A program made the position numbers and the translations under genes. 64,000 nt of DNA from Ancylostoma caninum. Its lineage: Eukaryota > Nematoda > Chromadorea > Rhabditida > Ancylostomatidae. Below are positions 52,210-63,436 of the stretch, piece by piece; the stretch's first letter is position 1, and each line of letters begins with the position of its first letter. Below the pieces are notes generated by a model. That model saw only the letters and a list, made by a program, of their open reading frames with translations, was not told the origin of the DNA and searched no databases. Location of the stretch: assembly GCA_037903475.1 (NCBI GenBank), contig JBAJFG010000538.1:868001-932000 (forward strand), read 5' to 3'.

Positions 52210-52299
52210 TCTGAAATAAAGAATTCTTTGCAAAAAAAAATTTCTCTAAGCACCGCAAGGATATCAGGGGTTTGAATTTTCAACAAATTGTGAACCTAC

Positions 52300-54268
52300 C
52301 TTGTTCTACTCCTTGGCGAACTCCTTGAAATGCGTCTCCAGCTGCAGTTACTGAGAAAAAAAGAAGTGTATGAATGGTCGAAGTTCCAAGCGGTCAAAGA
52401 AATTTCTCACCTGCGCTCTCTCCTCCACGTTTTACCGTGTCTACAGCCCCCTCCGCCCAGTTTTTAGCGTCTTCAGCCATCTGCTCACTATGTTCAGCAA
52501 CTGTTCCAGCTAAATAAGTAAGTGTAAGTCTAGCATCAATAAAAGGACTTCAGTTTATATGAATTACCCGCTCCTTTCAAAGTGTTGCCCAGTTCTCCTG
52601 CTTTTTCCTTCGTTGTGTTCCCTGAAAAAAAGGCCAGACGATTACACTCTGTAAAAATGGAAATAGCGGTTGTACACCCACAAGCTTGTTCAGCCGTATG
52701 ACCAACATCCTTGCCTGCATTTGAGAAGAATTCCCCTGTATTTTTGGCTGGAATATAGACATTAGAGGTTAAATCATTTAGAAATGCTGAAACTTCATAG
52801 AAGGAATTGTATCAGGAGGTGAATCATTGTCCGAAAGAAAAAGTTCTTTTTTCAAGACTCACCTGCATTTTCAACCCAGTTTAGGCTGCTCTGACCCGCT
52901 GATTGGAGTCCATTCACGATGCTCTCATCGGGACGGGCCTGCAATTGTCTCTTATGCTGACATCAATTTTGCTTCAAATCCACCGTCACCGTTTTGCTGA
53001 GTAGAGCAAAACGTCTCAAGTTAGTTCAAAAATATTACCCAGCTTCGTGGGACTGTCTTCTTTTCCTCTTTTTTTTCCTTCTACAAGCATGTATTAGGTT
53101 GGGCAATAAGTTCTTGCAGTTTTTCTGATCATTCAGTATATTTTCACGAAATGGACTAGTTGAACTCTGGTTTTTTTCTGAAAGCTAATTACGCGATATT
53201 TCTTCTTCACATCTAGAGCAAGTCCTCGCGAAAACTCGTCTCAGAACTCTACGAACTGTGCGTACAGAGCAAGTGCATCCTCCAGCTCAAAATCGACCTC
53301 TCTGAAGCAGACTTCCGTTTCTGCGCTCTCCCTACAACAGTAGTGGCTCCAACTAGACGGTTTTCACATCTTCAGCAGCTTAAGCTGCGTTTGTTCCACT
53401 ACTGTAGTAGAACAGTTAGAAACGTCGGAGATGTACGCTCTTGTACAACTGAATGGTCACATTTCATGCGACAGAGAAGGAGAAGTAGCGGGAATTGGGG
53501 ATATTGGTTACAATATTTGTAAAGAGCAAAACAAGAGCTACCAGATGACTTATGATAAGCTATCGAAATTGCCTCAAATCCTCGTAAAAAATGAGTTGAA
53601 AAAAAAACCGCACGAACTTATTGCCCAACCCAATAAACAAACGATAAACTGGTGATATGGAAGAGATAATTTCGTGGGAAACTGATCTATGGCTTTGTTT
53701 CCCTGACAGGACTTGAAATTCGTATCCAATATCTACGAAACTGCTGAGTTTCCCCGTCAAAAGCCAGGAGTTCTTCCGTCCTATCTAGACAAGAGGTCAC
53801 TAAAAGTTTTCTCTTCTTAACTATAGAAGAACGTTAGAAAATCATTTTATGACTATCAGCACCTACGTACCTAACTTCTGCTAGCTCTGAAGCAATTGGG
53901 CAATTTTGTTGGAAAAAAATCCCATGAACAATTGGTTTCATCCCATAATCCAAGCGGAAAACCAACAACTTGAGGCACCAGTGATTGTACTTCTCAACCC
54001 GGAACTGATGGAAGTACTACACACTTCCGGGTCCAGGAAAACTTCATACAGGACAAATATAGCGGTGGTAAAGTTTCTTTATGAATTTTTGCGCATTGAA
54101 CCCGTCAAGGACAAATCCTAATCGATGCCGGCGTCATGCCGACATAGCGAACTTTCACAAAAACAGCGATTTGATATTTGGTGGATACAGTGAAAGAGAA
54201 CATTGCTGAAAAAGAAGACTCACCAAAGCAACGGAGATGACTGCGAGCGAGGTGATGATCGACAGCAT
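52300..54268 (-). CDS. Secreted Trp-punctuated repeat protein, six exons, 3' end unresolved
   Basis: Minus-strand exons: 54268-54224 (signal peptide MLSIITSLAVISVAL), 52938-52863, 52747-52682, 52621-52568, 52509-52411 and 52350-52300. All have good splice sites. They read in frame to about 130 residues; a further exon may begin at 52210. After cleavage (about ALA-RPDE) the protein is rich in Ala, Gly, Lys and Glu. A loose motif recurs with Trp: SLNWVENAAKNTGE, EQAWNTTKEKAGE, AKNWAEGAVDTVKRGGE. This recalls LEA-like or apolipoprotein-like amphipathic helices. Introns after exon 2 are all phase 1 and internal exons are multiples of three (66, 54, 99, 51 nt), so exons can be duplicated or skipped without losing the frame. 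It is probably exported; the family is not recognised. Confidence 0.78.
53094..53633. mobile_element. Mariner-type MITE, 540 bp, in intron 1 of the secreted protein gene
   Basis: The left end TTAGGTTGGGCAATAAGTTC and the right end, read on the other strand, TTGGGTTGGGCAATAAGTTC continue with TGC(A/G)GTTTTT. TA lies on both sides (53092-53093 and 53634-53635). These termini match the start of the mariner fragment at 60820. No transposase frame is intact inside. Confidence 0.85.
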
Positions 54269-56360
54269 GACGGTGAGTAACTAGGAGAGACTGATTGGCG
54301 AACAAAATGGGTGTTATCTGGGATAATCAGGAGGAAATACCCGCGCGGATGACACACCAACCGGTACCTTTCACCGCAAGAATACCGAAAACTGTTCGTG
54401 CGTTATGAAAAACACGGTCTACAAGTTCGGTGATGTATTTGGCTATTTTGGTTATAGGAGTATCTCAAATTGCAGCTCACACAGACTACAGGATAACAGA
54501 AGATCTTCATTAAGAGTTTCATCATAATAGAGAAAAGTGTATAGTTAAATTTATCGTGAACTGGTAATAGATGGCTTATGAAAGCACACACTAATTTGCT
54601 CGGACTATGCATCCCTTACTACACCAACGTCTGCACAGGCGTCATCTGAAATCAAAAATAGATAGCACTACACTTCTACTTTCATCGAGAGAAAAGATTT
54701 TTATTTCACAGAAAGAGGTGGAAGTTCCATACTACAAGAAGAAAAACTTCGGTATAAGCATCTCAAAAACGGAATTTGCCTTAAAAGTCGACCAAGCTCT
54801 TCATTATCGCTTTTTGTGAAACCCAAATCTCAACTCCACAGGTTTTCGACATTTTAGCAAATGTAAGCAATCTCTGCTGGTTTCTATGTGGATTCAAAAT
54901 CAAGCACGAATAAATAACACATAATGCCGATGCCTAACGTCGAAGCGTAGTAATTCTACAAAGAGGTCATCCTACAAAGAGGCCAACGCAATGAACTGGA
55001 ACAAGCCACCGCGTGCACAACGATCGTAACATCACGTTGAAATGGTCATAAATCAAAATTACCTCGAAAAAACCGACCAGTGAAAGGTCGACAAAACCAA
55101 GTTCTTGTTTTCTGGCAGCAGCATGGCTCACATAGTGGAATGAAAGGAAAAAAAAGATTTTCTGGAACAAACTAGGAGGGTATGTAAGGAAAAGCAATTA
55201 AGGCTCCTGACCTCGCTTACGGTTTCAAATTTTCTCGAAAGCTGACTAAATTCCATCAGAAAATTCGCAACAAAGAATCAAATTTATGAGGAGATTCAAA
55301 ATTGCCATCTGTTGAAACGGTCGAAGACCTCTTCAATCTACCATGCATCGACTGGGATTGGGATTGAGATTGGCTAGCTGCTATCAATGAGAAAAGGGGT
55401 TACATTTCAAAAAAAAACCTCAATATGAAAATAAGAGGACACTTTTCGTAGTCACTTTACTTTTCAAGCAAATACTATTGGTAATACTACACTATTACTT
55501 CTAGTATATAGTAAAACTTCCTATGGAAATCTTCTAGGCTACCACCTAATAATTTTAACCTTCGCAGGACACTGAGTCTCTAAAACCTTTTCGGCTTCCA
55601 ACAAAAAAAATCCCAGTTGAATATTCAAAGGAGATTTTTGTGAGTTTTGTAGAAAGCGGAAAGGACATTCCATAGTATCTTGACTCCAAAAAATCTCAAA
55701 TTCTGTGCCAAGATTTGAAGTCCCAAGAGCGAAGTAATGGGTCAGGACGGGCAGATCTCTGGAGCAGTGCGATCGAACACGGAAGCAGGGGTGTCTTGCC
55801 CAAAGTTCTGTGCGATAGAGAAAAGATCGTGTCACCTAAACACCTGTGTGTAAACCCAAACGAAGTGGATTATTACAACGCTACTCTGATCCACCTTTTT
55901 CGGAAACGAGTGAAGAAAAATGACTGCAGAAATTCAACCGCGGAAGTCAGGCTCTTCAATGAGACATCCCTTTTTACAAAATTGTATTGCTTCATGACAG
56001 TGCGAATGCATTTCGCTAATTCGGCCAGTTTGTAAAAGGGGTCTAGGGATTAGCTACTAGAATCCGTGAGAAAATCTGAAAAGGCGCTTCAGCGGAACAA
56101 AACAAATAGTGAAAAAGAGTCTACGCTCAGTGGGTGTCTATATTCGGGTGAGAGAATCCTTGGGTAAGTCTAATAAAATGACAAGATGAAGAGCGTTTTA
56201 GGATTCGAGGGATGCATACTTATTTTCTTTAAAATTACACTGCGGAAGCTAATCTGCAAGTGGTTCAGGCCGAAAACTTTTTGATACCCCTGTACATACA
56301 TAATGTAAAAACAGAAGCTGTAGTTGAAGCAAAACTGAAGCTTTTTCCCCTATTAAGGTG
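54269..56360. other. No supported gene
   Basis: A minus-strand mini-exon-like stretch at about 55347-55385 encodes an SQSQSQSQS run between acceptor and donor words, but no partner exon fits its phase. Other open stretches (55539-55835 minus, 54967-55197 minus) show no domain. Confidence 0.4.
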
Positions 56361-56364
56361 TCAT

Positions 56365-56700
56365 TTAAATCAGCGCATCTTCGCCATCTTTCAGCCCAAT
56401 TTCAGTTCCACTGGATTTGAAGCCAAGCTTTTTGGAATCAACAAAATCTGCGAAAGCGTTCTGAGCTGAGGCATTTTCACGGCCTACTCTTGCTCTCAGG
56501 TGATGAATCCAACCACTTAGGTTTGTGGTCACCCGTAGGGGAACAATCTCCTCAGTAAAATATTTAAATGCGAGTCTCGATTTACAGTTGCGTATTCTTC
56601 CAGATCGTCTGGAGTGCGAAGTGTGGTCTTGTGCTGTCGTGAAACACCAGAGGGAAATTTGAGAAGAATTCATTTGCCCAACTTTTTCACCGTACAAACG
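56365..56700 (-). pseudogene. Mariner transposase relic, C-terminal part
   Basis: On the minus strand FADFVDSKKLGF followed by SSGTE matches the (F)..F.(D/S)SK...FY..GI. block near the mariner C-terminus. A frame shift then exposes the expected AERWRRCADL (RW.KC.D) sequence. Upstream, QDHTSHSRRSG resembles the DNARPHTS catalytic region in decayed form. At least one frameshift and several lost residues make it non-functional. Confidence 0.6.
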
Positions 56701-56702
56701 TG

Positions 56703-57397
56703 GAGCTGTTTGCCCGATGGGCATGTCCGTGGGCGGGGCCTAATCGGGCAAACCGCTCCGAATTCGGGCGAACGGCTACACGATCGGTCACACTTCAACA
56801 CGATCAGGGAAAAGCTTAGACTTATCAGATGCTTCCTTAAGGTTTTTAGTATAGGTAAGAGATGCAGAGTAACCAAAAAACGTTTCATTCATTAACAGGC
56901 ATGGGACTTCAATTTCCACTTTTTTCACTCCATGACGCAGATTTCTGGAAGAAAAGGGTCCCCTTGATAATGCTCAACCATATTGCTATCTGTTGAACCT
57001 TGAATGCTCCGATGTTGTAGTGACGCAGTCTAAAAAAATCTCTCTCTCTCTGGTGCCACGTTCGTACTATATGAAATCCCCATCCTTTCACTGGAATTCC
57101 GAAAGTTTTCCCCAGAGCATTGATTGCAGTTTTCTTGGCATCGAGAATCATTTGTAGTTCGCTGTTTTTTCAACCGCTTCATTCGACTTCAATTCACAAA
57201 AATGGAAATCGAATGCCCGTTATGAATAAAGTTTTTTTTGGTTATTCTGCATCTCTAACCTGGACTAGAGACCTTAGGAAAGCATCTAGTCTAGCATAAG
57301 TCTAATTTTTTGCCCGATCATGTAGCGTTTGCCCGATCGTGTAGCAGTTTGCCCGATTAGGCCTCGCCCATGGACACGCTTATCGGGCAAACAGCTC
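56703..57397. mobile_element. MULE-related element with GCCCGAT-rich inverted repeats
   Basis: The left end GAGCTGTTTGCCCGAT and the right end, read on the other strand, GAGCTGTTTGCCCGAT continue in parallel through TGTCC(G/A)TGGGCG and GGCCTAATCGGGCAAAC for about 50 bp. Next come inverted CTACACGATCGG units. Inside, on the minus strand, is a MULE-like transposase fragment. No 9-bp target duplication is apparent, so ends may be slightly off or decayed. Confidence 0.7.
56909..57151 (-). pseudogene. MULE transposase fragment
   Basis: The frame reads LDAKKTAINALGKTFGIPVK, then GWGFHIVRTWHQ, a RHYNIG linker and QQIAIWLSIIKGTLFFQKS. This follows the MULE transposase pattern D.E.AA.NA...F....(V)KGC.FH......, later ...(I).(W/L)...(K)(G)L.FLP. 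The usual C of the GC.FH motif is W here. About 75 codons remain, lacking the catalytic N-terminal part. Confidence 0.6.
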
Positions 57398-57399
57398 GC

Positions 57400-57890
57400 C
57401 ACCCTACCTATCCCTTCCATGGCGCCAGAAACAAAAAATAAATAAACCTGAAAGCCACCTCTGAGATACTAAATACATCCTCTGGTGAAAACTACTAGCA
57501 GTGCTTCCAGAACGACGTTCACATCATTGAATTTTAGTCCATAACTCTGAGACATTTAACCCCAAAACTGGATAACTTGGGCCAATATTGGGCTATGATT
57601 TTATTTGACTTTCCCTCCTGCATACGCTGGTAATATTCTCTTTCATTGCTGTTACTTTGTTACCGAGTTCAAATCCATGATACAGTTTGAGACGAATTTC
57701 TGCTAACGACTACACTTCGATTCACCTATGAGAGAGCCAGTAAAAGTATGTAGGTAGGTCCAGGGCGAAATGAAAGGCAGAAAGACGAAGAAACAAGCTC
57801 TCGAATGTATACCAAATGTGAGAGAGTGTCTGAGACATCACTTTTCTTCCCAATGTATTAGTACAAAATTCAAGGTTCGAAAATCCGACA
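57400..57890. other. No gene seen
   Basis: AT-rich sequence without exon signals or recognised repeats. Confidence 0.4.
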
Positions 57891-57894
57891 TCGA

Positions 57895-58690
57895 TTTTGC
57901 AACAACCTAATAGTACGCTAGTAGATGCAGCACATTTTCCTTTTATATTTTACGGATATTTCAGATAGTTAAGCACTTACTCAAATAAAATGCAGCTGGA
58001 ACAATCATTAGGAGGATGGCGAACAGTGTACGAAGAGAGAATCTCACCTGAATTCTGGTTCCGGAGAGCAGTTGACGAAATGAGGACAAAATTGCCAAGT
58101 GTCAGTTGGTTGAGAACCATCTGTTAAGAATAAAACAGAATTACCAAGAGTGACTAGTAGCCGGATCGATAGCGCAAGAAATTGTCGTCTACGTAGATCC
58201 CGCTGGAATGGGTTATTTGATGTACCCAGCCCGTTTTGGAAGGTTATGATGGGACGACCGCAGAAAAGGATAAAATGTCAGATCCGCTAGGAGGATTACA
58301 GTGGCCTTAGCTGCAGCCCAGCTTAATGGTGCTCAGCTACGAAATGTTTAGATATTCGCATTCAGCATCATGAATAACTTCCTACATAGGGATTCAGCAA
58401 AAAATATTCTGATATATTCACACTGAAAAAAAAAAACGAAGTAGTGCCTAATTAGCATTATTTCCATCTTTTATTTCATGAAAACCTTGAATTCCAGAAG
58501 CACGATTTTGAGCTATTTTAAAAGATCGAGAAGTTTGAAAAGCTTTCACAATTTTCTGAAAGGCCAGAACAGCAAGAAGGTGTAGAAAGGCATAAATCAA
58601 GCATTGAAATTCTTATAAGCGGAAGATACCTTTAGGCTGGCGTGAAAACTAACTTTTAAGTCTTCCTCTACACCTTCGTGGCATATGAAG
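57895..58690 (+). repeat. Dispersed repeats, second copies
   Basis: 57895-58160 matches 31950-32215 (AGTTAAGCACTTACTCAAATA, AACAATCATTAGGAGGATGG, ACAAAATTGCCAAGTGTCAG). 58310-58650 matches 46150-46500. Both families are thus seen at least twice. Confidence 0.75.
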
Positions 58691-59058
58691 AGGTGCAGCG
58701 AATCTACCTCGACAACCAGTGTAGCTCTAGTCGTTTTGTCGTGGAGTTGCAGCTGCTCGTCTACACCGATTCACCGTGGGAGATGCGAATCTCTGTGAAC
58801 AAAGGGACGTATGTACTATAATGAAGGGGGTGAATTCATGAAGAATGTAAGTCGTTTCAGCACCTGTTCACCAGATTAACAGCACATAATCAGCAGATAC
58901 CCTTCAGTGTAAGTTGCGCCACTTCAACATGCCGCCGGCTCTGCAGAAGACGTCTGAAAGAAAGTGCCGGTGTCCATGGACAGCCGCGCTCGACGCCTTA
59001 GAACAACCGCTCGGTCAACACTCACTCCGGCATTCCACGCATCTACACCGATTCTCTA

Positions 59059-60001
59059 CAGGGTGCGGCAAAAGTATTGTCCTCTTGAAATGGCTCGTGA
59101 AAACCTCAGTATTCGGCATAGATTGGCGAGTTTCTACATATCATACAGAAAACAATATAGGCGAACAACATGAGACTATGACCAGTCAATTTTATCTCCA
59201 TTCATAAGAGCAGCTCAAAGGACAACACGAGTGGAGAAATAAGTGATGCGCCGAATTGACCGTCCTTTGTTTTATCCTTTGTTTCTTCTAAACAATCTAC
59301 ACGCAAGTCCATACTGTGGTGCGGTGTAGCACATGCTTGCTCCTCCAAAGCGCCCATGTGCTACAAGCCAACTGTTCTAAACTGGAGGAGTACGGTGGTC
59401 GCTAATTCGGGATTGGACAGCCCACGAATGATTTCTTGTGCAAAACCCTTTCACTTTCCTTACGTTGTAAGCTGGAGAAAAATCTTCTCAGAAAAAGAAT
59501 GGCCCACTTCTAAACCTATTATCGATCCTAAGGGATGTGCACTTCTGCCGAATATGGTTTCTCAATTATGCGGTGATTTTGGAGCTAGAACCAAAGGCAA
59601 TGATATGAAGCTCCTCTGCGCCGTTAACAAAAACGGAAACAAAGTTTAATCATATACGGGAGCAGCTGCTACTTTTCCGTCGCTAGTTTGTGGAGGGCCT
59701 AGCATTTTTTTTGCTTATGCTATTTCTAAGCACTGTTCCCATTCCATGAAACACCTCAGAAAAACTCTGGATCAGGTCAAAGATTACTACTTGCATCGCA
59801 GAAGTGAAGATTTCTCTCGTCTTGTCTGTTGACGACTGGCAAAATTAGGGATAAAATAGATTGAATACATGTGTGCCTTAGTTTTACATTGCTTTCAGGA
59901 TTCTAGGCAGCACAACGGTCACACTTGGTCTTCCATCCAATTTCAATTTTCTATATAATTTGTGTGTCACAAAAGGCGGTCAATACTTTCGCCGCACCCT
60001 G
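59059..60001. mobile_element. Mariner/Tc1-like element with TA target duplication, 943 bp
   Basis: The ends CAGGGTGCGGCAAAAGTATTG-like (left) and CAGGGTGCGGCGAAAGTATTG-like (right, other strand) are inverted over about 21 bp with one mismatch. TA lies on both sides (59057-59058 and 60002-60003). Inside, 59356-59649 on the plus strand contains WRKIFSEKEWPTSKP, LCGDFGARTK and NKNGNKV. Their arrangement resembles the W..+.......C..F..R.KA.I...G.....  end of mariner transposases. The gene is decayed. Confidence 0.75.
59356..59649 (+). pseudogene. Decayed mariner-like transposase C-terminus
   Basis: The open stretch lies wholly within the 59059-60001 element, in the part where a transposase tail is expected. 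No catalytic aspartates are readable, so the element is defective. The assignment rests on position plus the tail pattern. Confidence 0.45.
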
Positions 60002-60003
60002 TA

Positions 60004-60817
60004 GATACACAGAATGACGACTTTGATATGTAGAGAAATAACTGCTTTTGAGTTCTTCAGACTTCTATGTAGACTATGTTTGGACTTCTATTTTTCAGCC
60101 TTGGGTTTGTGCAATTTGTTTGGAACTTTTATTCTGAGTTGCTTGCTCTTTGTCTCTCTCCAGTACGTGTTCAGCTGATTTCTAGGACAACTTCTTGGGG
60201 AACAAAGTTGTTTGCAACCTGATAGCCATTTGTTGACAAAGTTATTGTTGACAAGGTCTCTCTGCTTTCCCTACCCCTAACCCTCTAACACGACGACCCC
60301 CCACTTCCCAGCCGCCTTTTGTACGATCCCCTCATGGGAAATTCCTAACGGACGCTTGACCCTGCTGACCGGTGTCACTGGAGCGCGGAAAAGCATACGG
60401 AAGGCGTCAATCCGATTTCGCGGGTTCACGCATGTTCACGCATGAGTTATTGGTCTCTCAAAACCTCGAGCTCTGACAAAATCACAAAGAGAAAGATTTG
60501 AGAGGGTACTGCCTTGAATAGCTGTTTATTGTGAACCCTTGAAGTCCGAAGGAGGACTAAATCGTGGGTCTTAACCGTAGCCTAGAAGGGGTGCAATATG
60601 TAGTGAGTGGTTTTGTTTTAAATGCTTTCAAAGTGTCGTATTGATATCTTGGTGTTCCTGCAACACCCCGGAAGCTTGGTTTTAATTTCATCTTTATTTT
60701 TGCTTCTCTCTCCCTAGTCGTTATTCTAGCAATGGATAAACTTCATCTCTATAGAAGTTCCTCTCTCTATACTGCTAGATTTTCAGAAATTAACCCTTCA
60801 TTAAGGTTATCAAGTTA
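60004..60817. other. No gene seen
   Basis: Contains TTGTTGACAAAGTTATTGTTGACAAGG words near 60232-60260, similar to words inside the 13.4 kb MITE. Otherwise nothing is recognised. Confidence 0.4.
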
Positions 60818-60819
60818 TA

Positions 60820-61254
60820 TTAGATTGGGGAACAAGTTCGTGCGGTTTTTTCATTTCGTTTTTCTCACGATGATCTGAATTTGTAGCACTTGTTTTGCTC
60901 TTTACCCTCACCACAACCTGTGTTGCTCAATTCTCGCAGCACCTCGATTTTTACCGCATTCAAATAAACCCTCCAAGGTGAAAAGTGCAAACTCTCCGCC
61001 ACCGTCTACCGCTCTACTTCAATCGTGGATCAAATATGGCTCAAGTGACTAAAGATATTAACTACGTCAATAGGGAAATCTGTGTTGCTGGAAGGGCAAC
61101 ACAGAGATGGCATGCCCATTCTATTCAGGGCAGTTTTGATCCTGAACTCGATGGACTTTTGTCGATGAACCAAACAGTGATTAACGCACAAGCGAATCAT
61201 AACGTAAACATTCCACAGTTCAATCTAACACGTACGATTGAGTTGACGTAAGTG
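60820..61254 (+). mobile_element. Mariner 5' fragment: terminus plus transposase N-terminus
   Basis: Begins TTAGATTGGGGAACAAGTTCG with TGCGGTTTTTT after it, preceded by TA. The following frame (60985-61251) contains LYFNRGSNMAQVTKDINYV, ATQRWHA and GSFDPELDG. This matches the mariner N-terminal helix-turn-helix (F..G.NAA.....I...YGE....R..QRWF..F..G.F.LED). The catalytic part and right end are missing, so this is a truncated copy of the family that gave rise to the 53.1 kb MITE. Confidence 0.75.
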
Positions 61255-63145
61255 CAGAGGCGGACATAGCGGGTGTTCCAATTAAAATGTCAAAATGTCA
61301 AAATTTTTGAAATTTAACTCATAGTTCATTCTATACGTTTTATGGAGTCGATACTAATGGGAGAGCGGACACAAGCTTGTTGAAATAGAGTGATAAAAAT
61401 TTTTGAAAAGTAACTTACTAACGTACAACTAAAGACTACTATAATAGAACTGTATTGCCCTACCATCGATAACTTCTCTGAAAAGATCTATACCAAGTAA
61501 TTGTGGGATGTAGTAGGGAAGGAACAGAACCAGTAGCGGCAAAACTCAGAAAACAGGTGCCGTTAACGAGAAGAGATCTTTGAAAAAATGCTATAAAAGA
61601 AGTTTCTCATCCTGAATAGGTGAGTTCTTGAAGTAAGATACATCTACTTTTACCACCACCTGCTTCCATCACAAAGTGTTTCCCCTGAGAGTGTTCATGA
61701 ATCCCACCAATACAGTCACTGATTAACAGCTGGTTAGCAGCGGCTCACGGCTGAGCCCCATTCTTGAGCCGACATCAACCGCTGGGTCTCAAATATACAT
61801 ATTTTATGTAGCAGATATTCCTCGTGAGAAAATTACCAAGTCGAAACAATCGTTAGCAGTGTTTCAGCGGCACATTGATAAAACGGTGAAACCGTAAGAG
61901 TACTGAGTGTGGGCATAAAAGAACATCTAGCTACACGAGCCCGAAAATCAGGCTGAGAAGCTAGTAGAAGCATGTTGCATTTTGACTCGGAATCCAACGG
62001 TGAACAAACAAGACGAGTGCTTATCGTTTACGAATGGGTTTCTGCCCTACATGGCATTGTATGGGATCAAAGATCATCTCAACCGCAATCACCACCTGGG
62101 GAAGATGACACTCATTTGTCTAGTGACAGTCAACGAAGTGTCCGGACGACATTCAGTGGTGGACCTAATAGTTGAGCTTCTTTCTTCAATCATTCAGTGG
62201 CAGAAGGTACCTCCAACCTTACTAGTTTCATACCTCGAGGTAAACCCATTCTCAATGATGAACTAAGTTGGCGCAGAAGTATACAACAAGAAGAATTTAA
62301 CCTCATTTTTTACAAGGATATTATTTCCATTATTGATGACTATTCAATAACCAAGACATGAAGAGGCGGTGGTGCCGACGAGACATTATTTTCATTCAGA
62401 ATCTAAAGGCGCCACTAAATGCAGTGCACGATATTGGCCTAACCAAGCGCGCCTAACGTTCATTTGATATTCTTCCCAAACGGTAACGCCTAGTACCAAG
62501 ATTTATCAGGGTGATCACTACCAACCAAACACCAATTGTGTCTCAAGACACGTTCCAACGAAAAAAAAACACTTGTTGATTGAGAACAATCTATAATACA
62601 ATATTTATCAAAAAAAAAAAAACCAGAAATCAAGAAAAAAAGTCTTACAACAAAGGGACGAAATAAGCACACAACGGGCATCATGCAACGCCGATTTACA
62701 GCTGTGCAAATCATCGGACAACTTTGGAACTTAATCCGAAAGCGAATAGTTCCTAATAGATTCTGAGGGGCGCTAAAACTAAAAAAAAACATCATCACAT
62801 TTGCGTCTTTGTTAAGAGCACTCTCGAATTGAAACAACGCATATGAAGTGTCTAATGTATCACAGGGAAAGTGGCAATTGCACGCACAGAAAAAGAACAT
62901 ACGGAGAATAAATAAAACTAGAACATAATATATCTTCTTATATAGAATATAAATATTATTATGCTTAGAGCGGAAACATACGTGTCTAGAATCACTACGC
63001 ATATCACGACAAAAAAAGAAAAGAAAAATTGAACAGAAAAACAAAGCAAAACCGCCGCTCCTTCTAGATTCAGCCGCGTAGGGAGATCACTTCAAATGTG
63101 TTGAAACTACGTTATGGCTGACCGACGCCTCTCTTCCATAAGACG
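61255..63145. other. No supported gene; probable distal 3' region of the bZIP gene
   Basis: A plus-strand frame at 61972-62175 has some protein-like content but no domain or splice sites. The A/T-rich 62490-63050 part has long poly-A/T runs typical of untranslated or intergenic sequence. Confidence 0.4.
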
Positions 63146-63373
63146 TCACGAAAGAAACGGCGCATACACGCATTTCATCAAGCAGACCTGGGTCAGAAAG
63201 ACGACCGAAGCACACAGTAGGGCCAACAGCGACGAGGTGTACGACTTGTATCCGTACAATAACACTAGACCGACTGTACGTTCAGCCGTCTCTCGAGGAA
63301 GAATTGAAGGATTTAAATAATGAAAGAAGATGGTAGTAACGTTGGAGTCACCATTGGTTGAACTGTGGTTGAA
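63146..63373 (-). other. Candidate membrane-segment exon downstream of the bZIP exons
   Basis: On the minus strand an AAAATTTCAG acceptor opens a 75-codon phase-0 frame ending in TGA at 63146. It contains the hydrophobic run SSLLALLCASVVFLTQVCLM, which looks like a transmembrane segment, about 45 residues after the acceptor. CREB3-family factors carry one membrane span shortly after the leucine zipper, so position and phase fit. However, the upstream exon ends in a stop codon at the donor (see 63437-63959). Use of this exon is unproven. Confidence 0.35.
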
Positions 63374-63436
63374 CTGAAATTTTACGACTAACGATTGCAG
63401 GGGACTTCCAAGATTTATAGAGGAAATTCATTTTAC

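Noticed and set aside
53906..54121. Plus-strand frame inside intron 1 of the secreted gene (VIVLLNPELMEVLHTSG)
   Set aside because: Opposite strand, no splice sites, no family recognised; may be a gene relic but cannot be supported.
62490..63044. 184-codon minus-strand frame rich in Phe
   Set aside because: Produced by A-rich plus-strand sequence; looks like untranslated or intergenic DNA.
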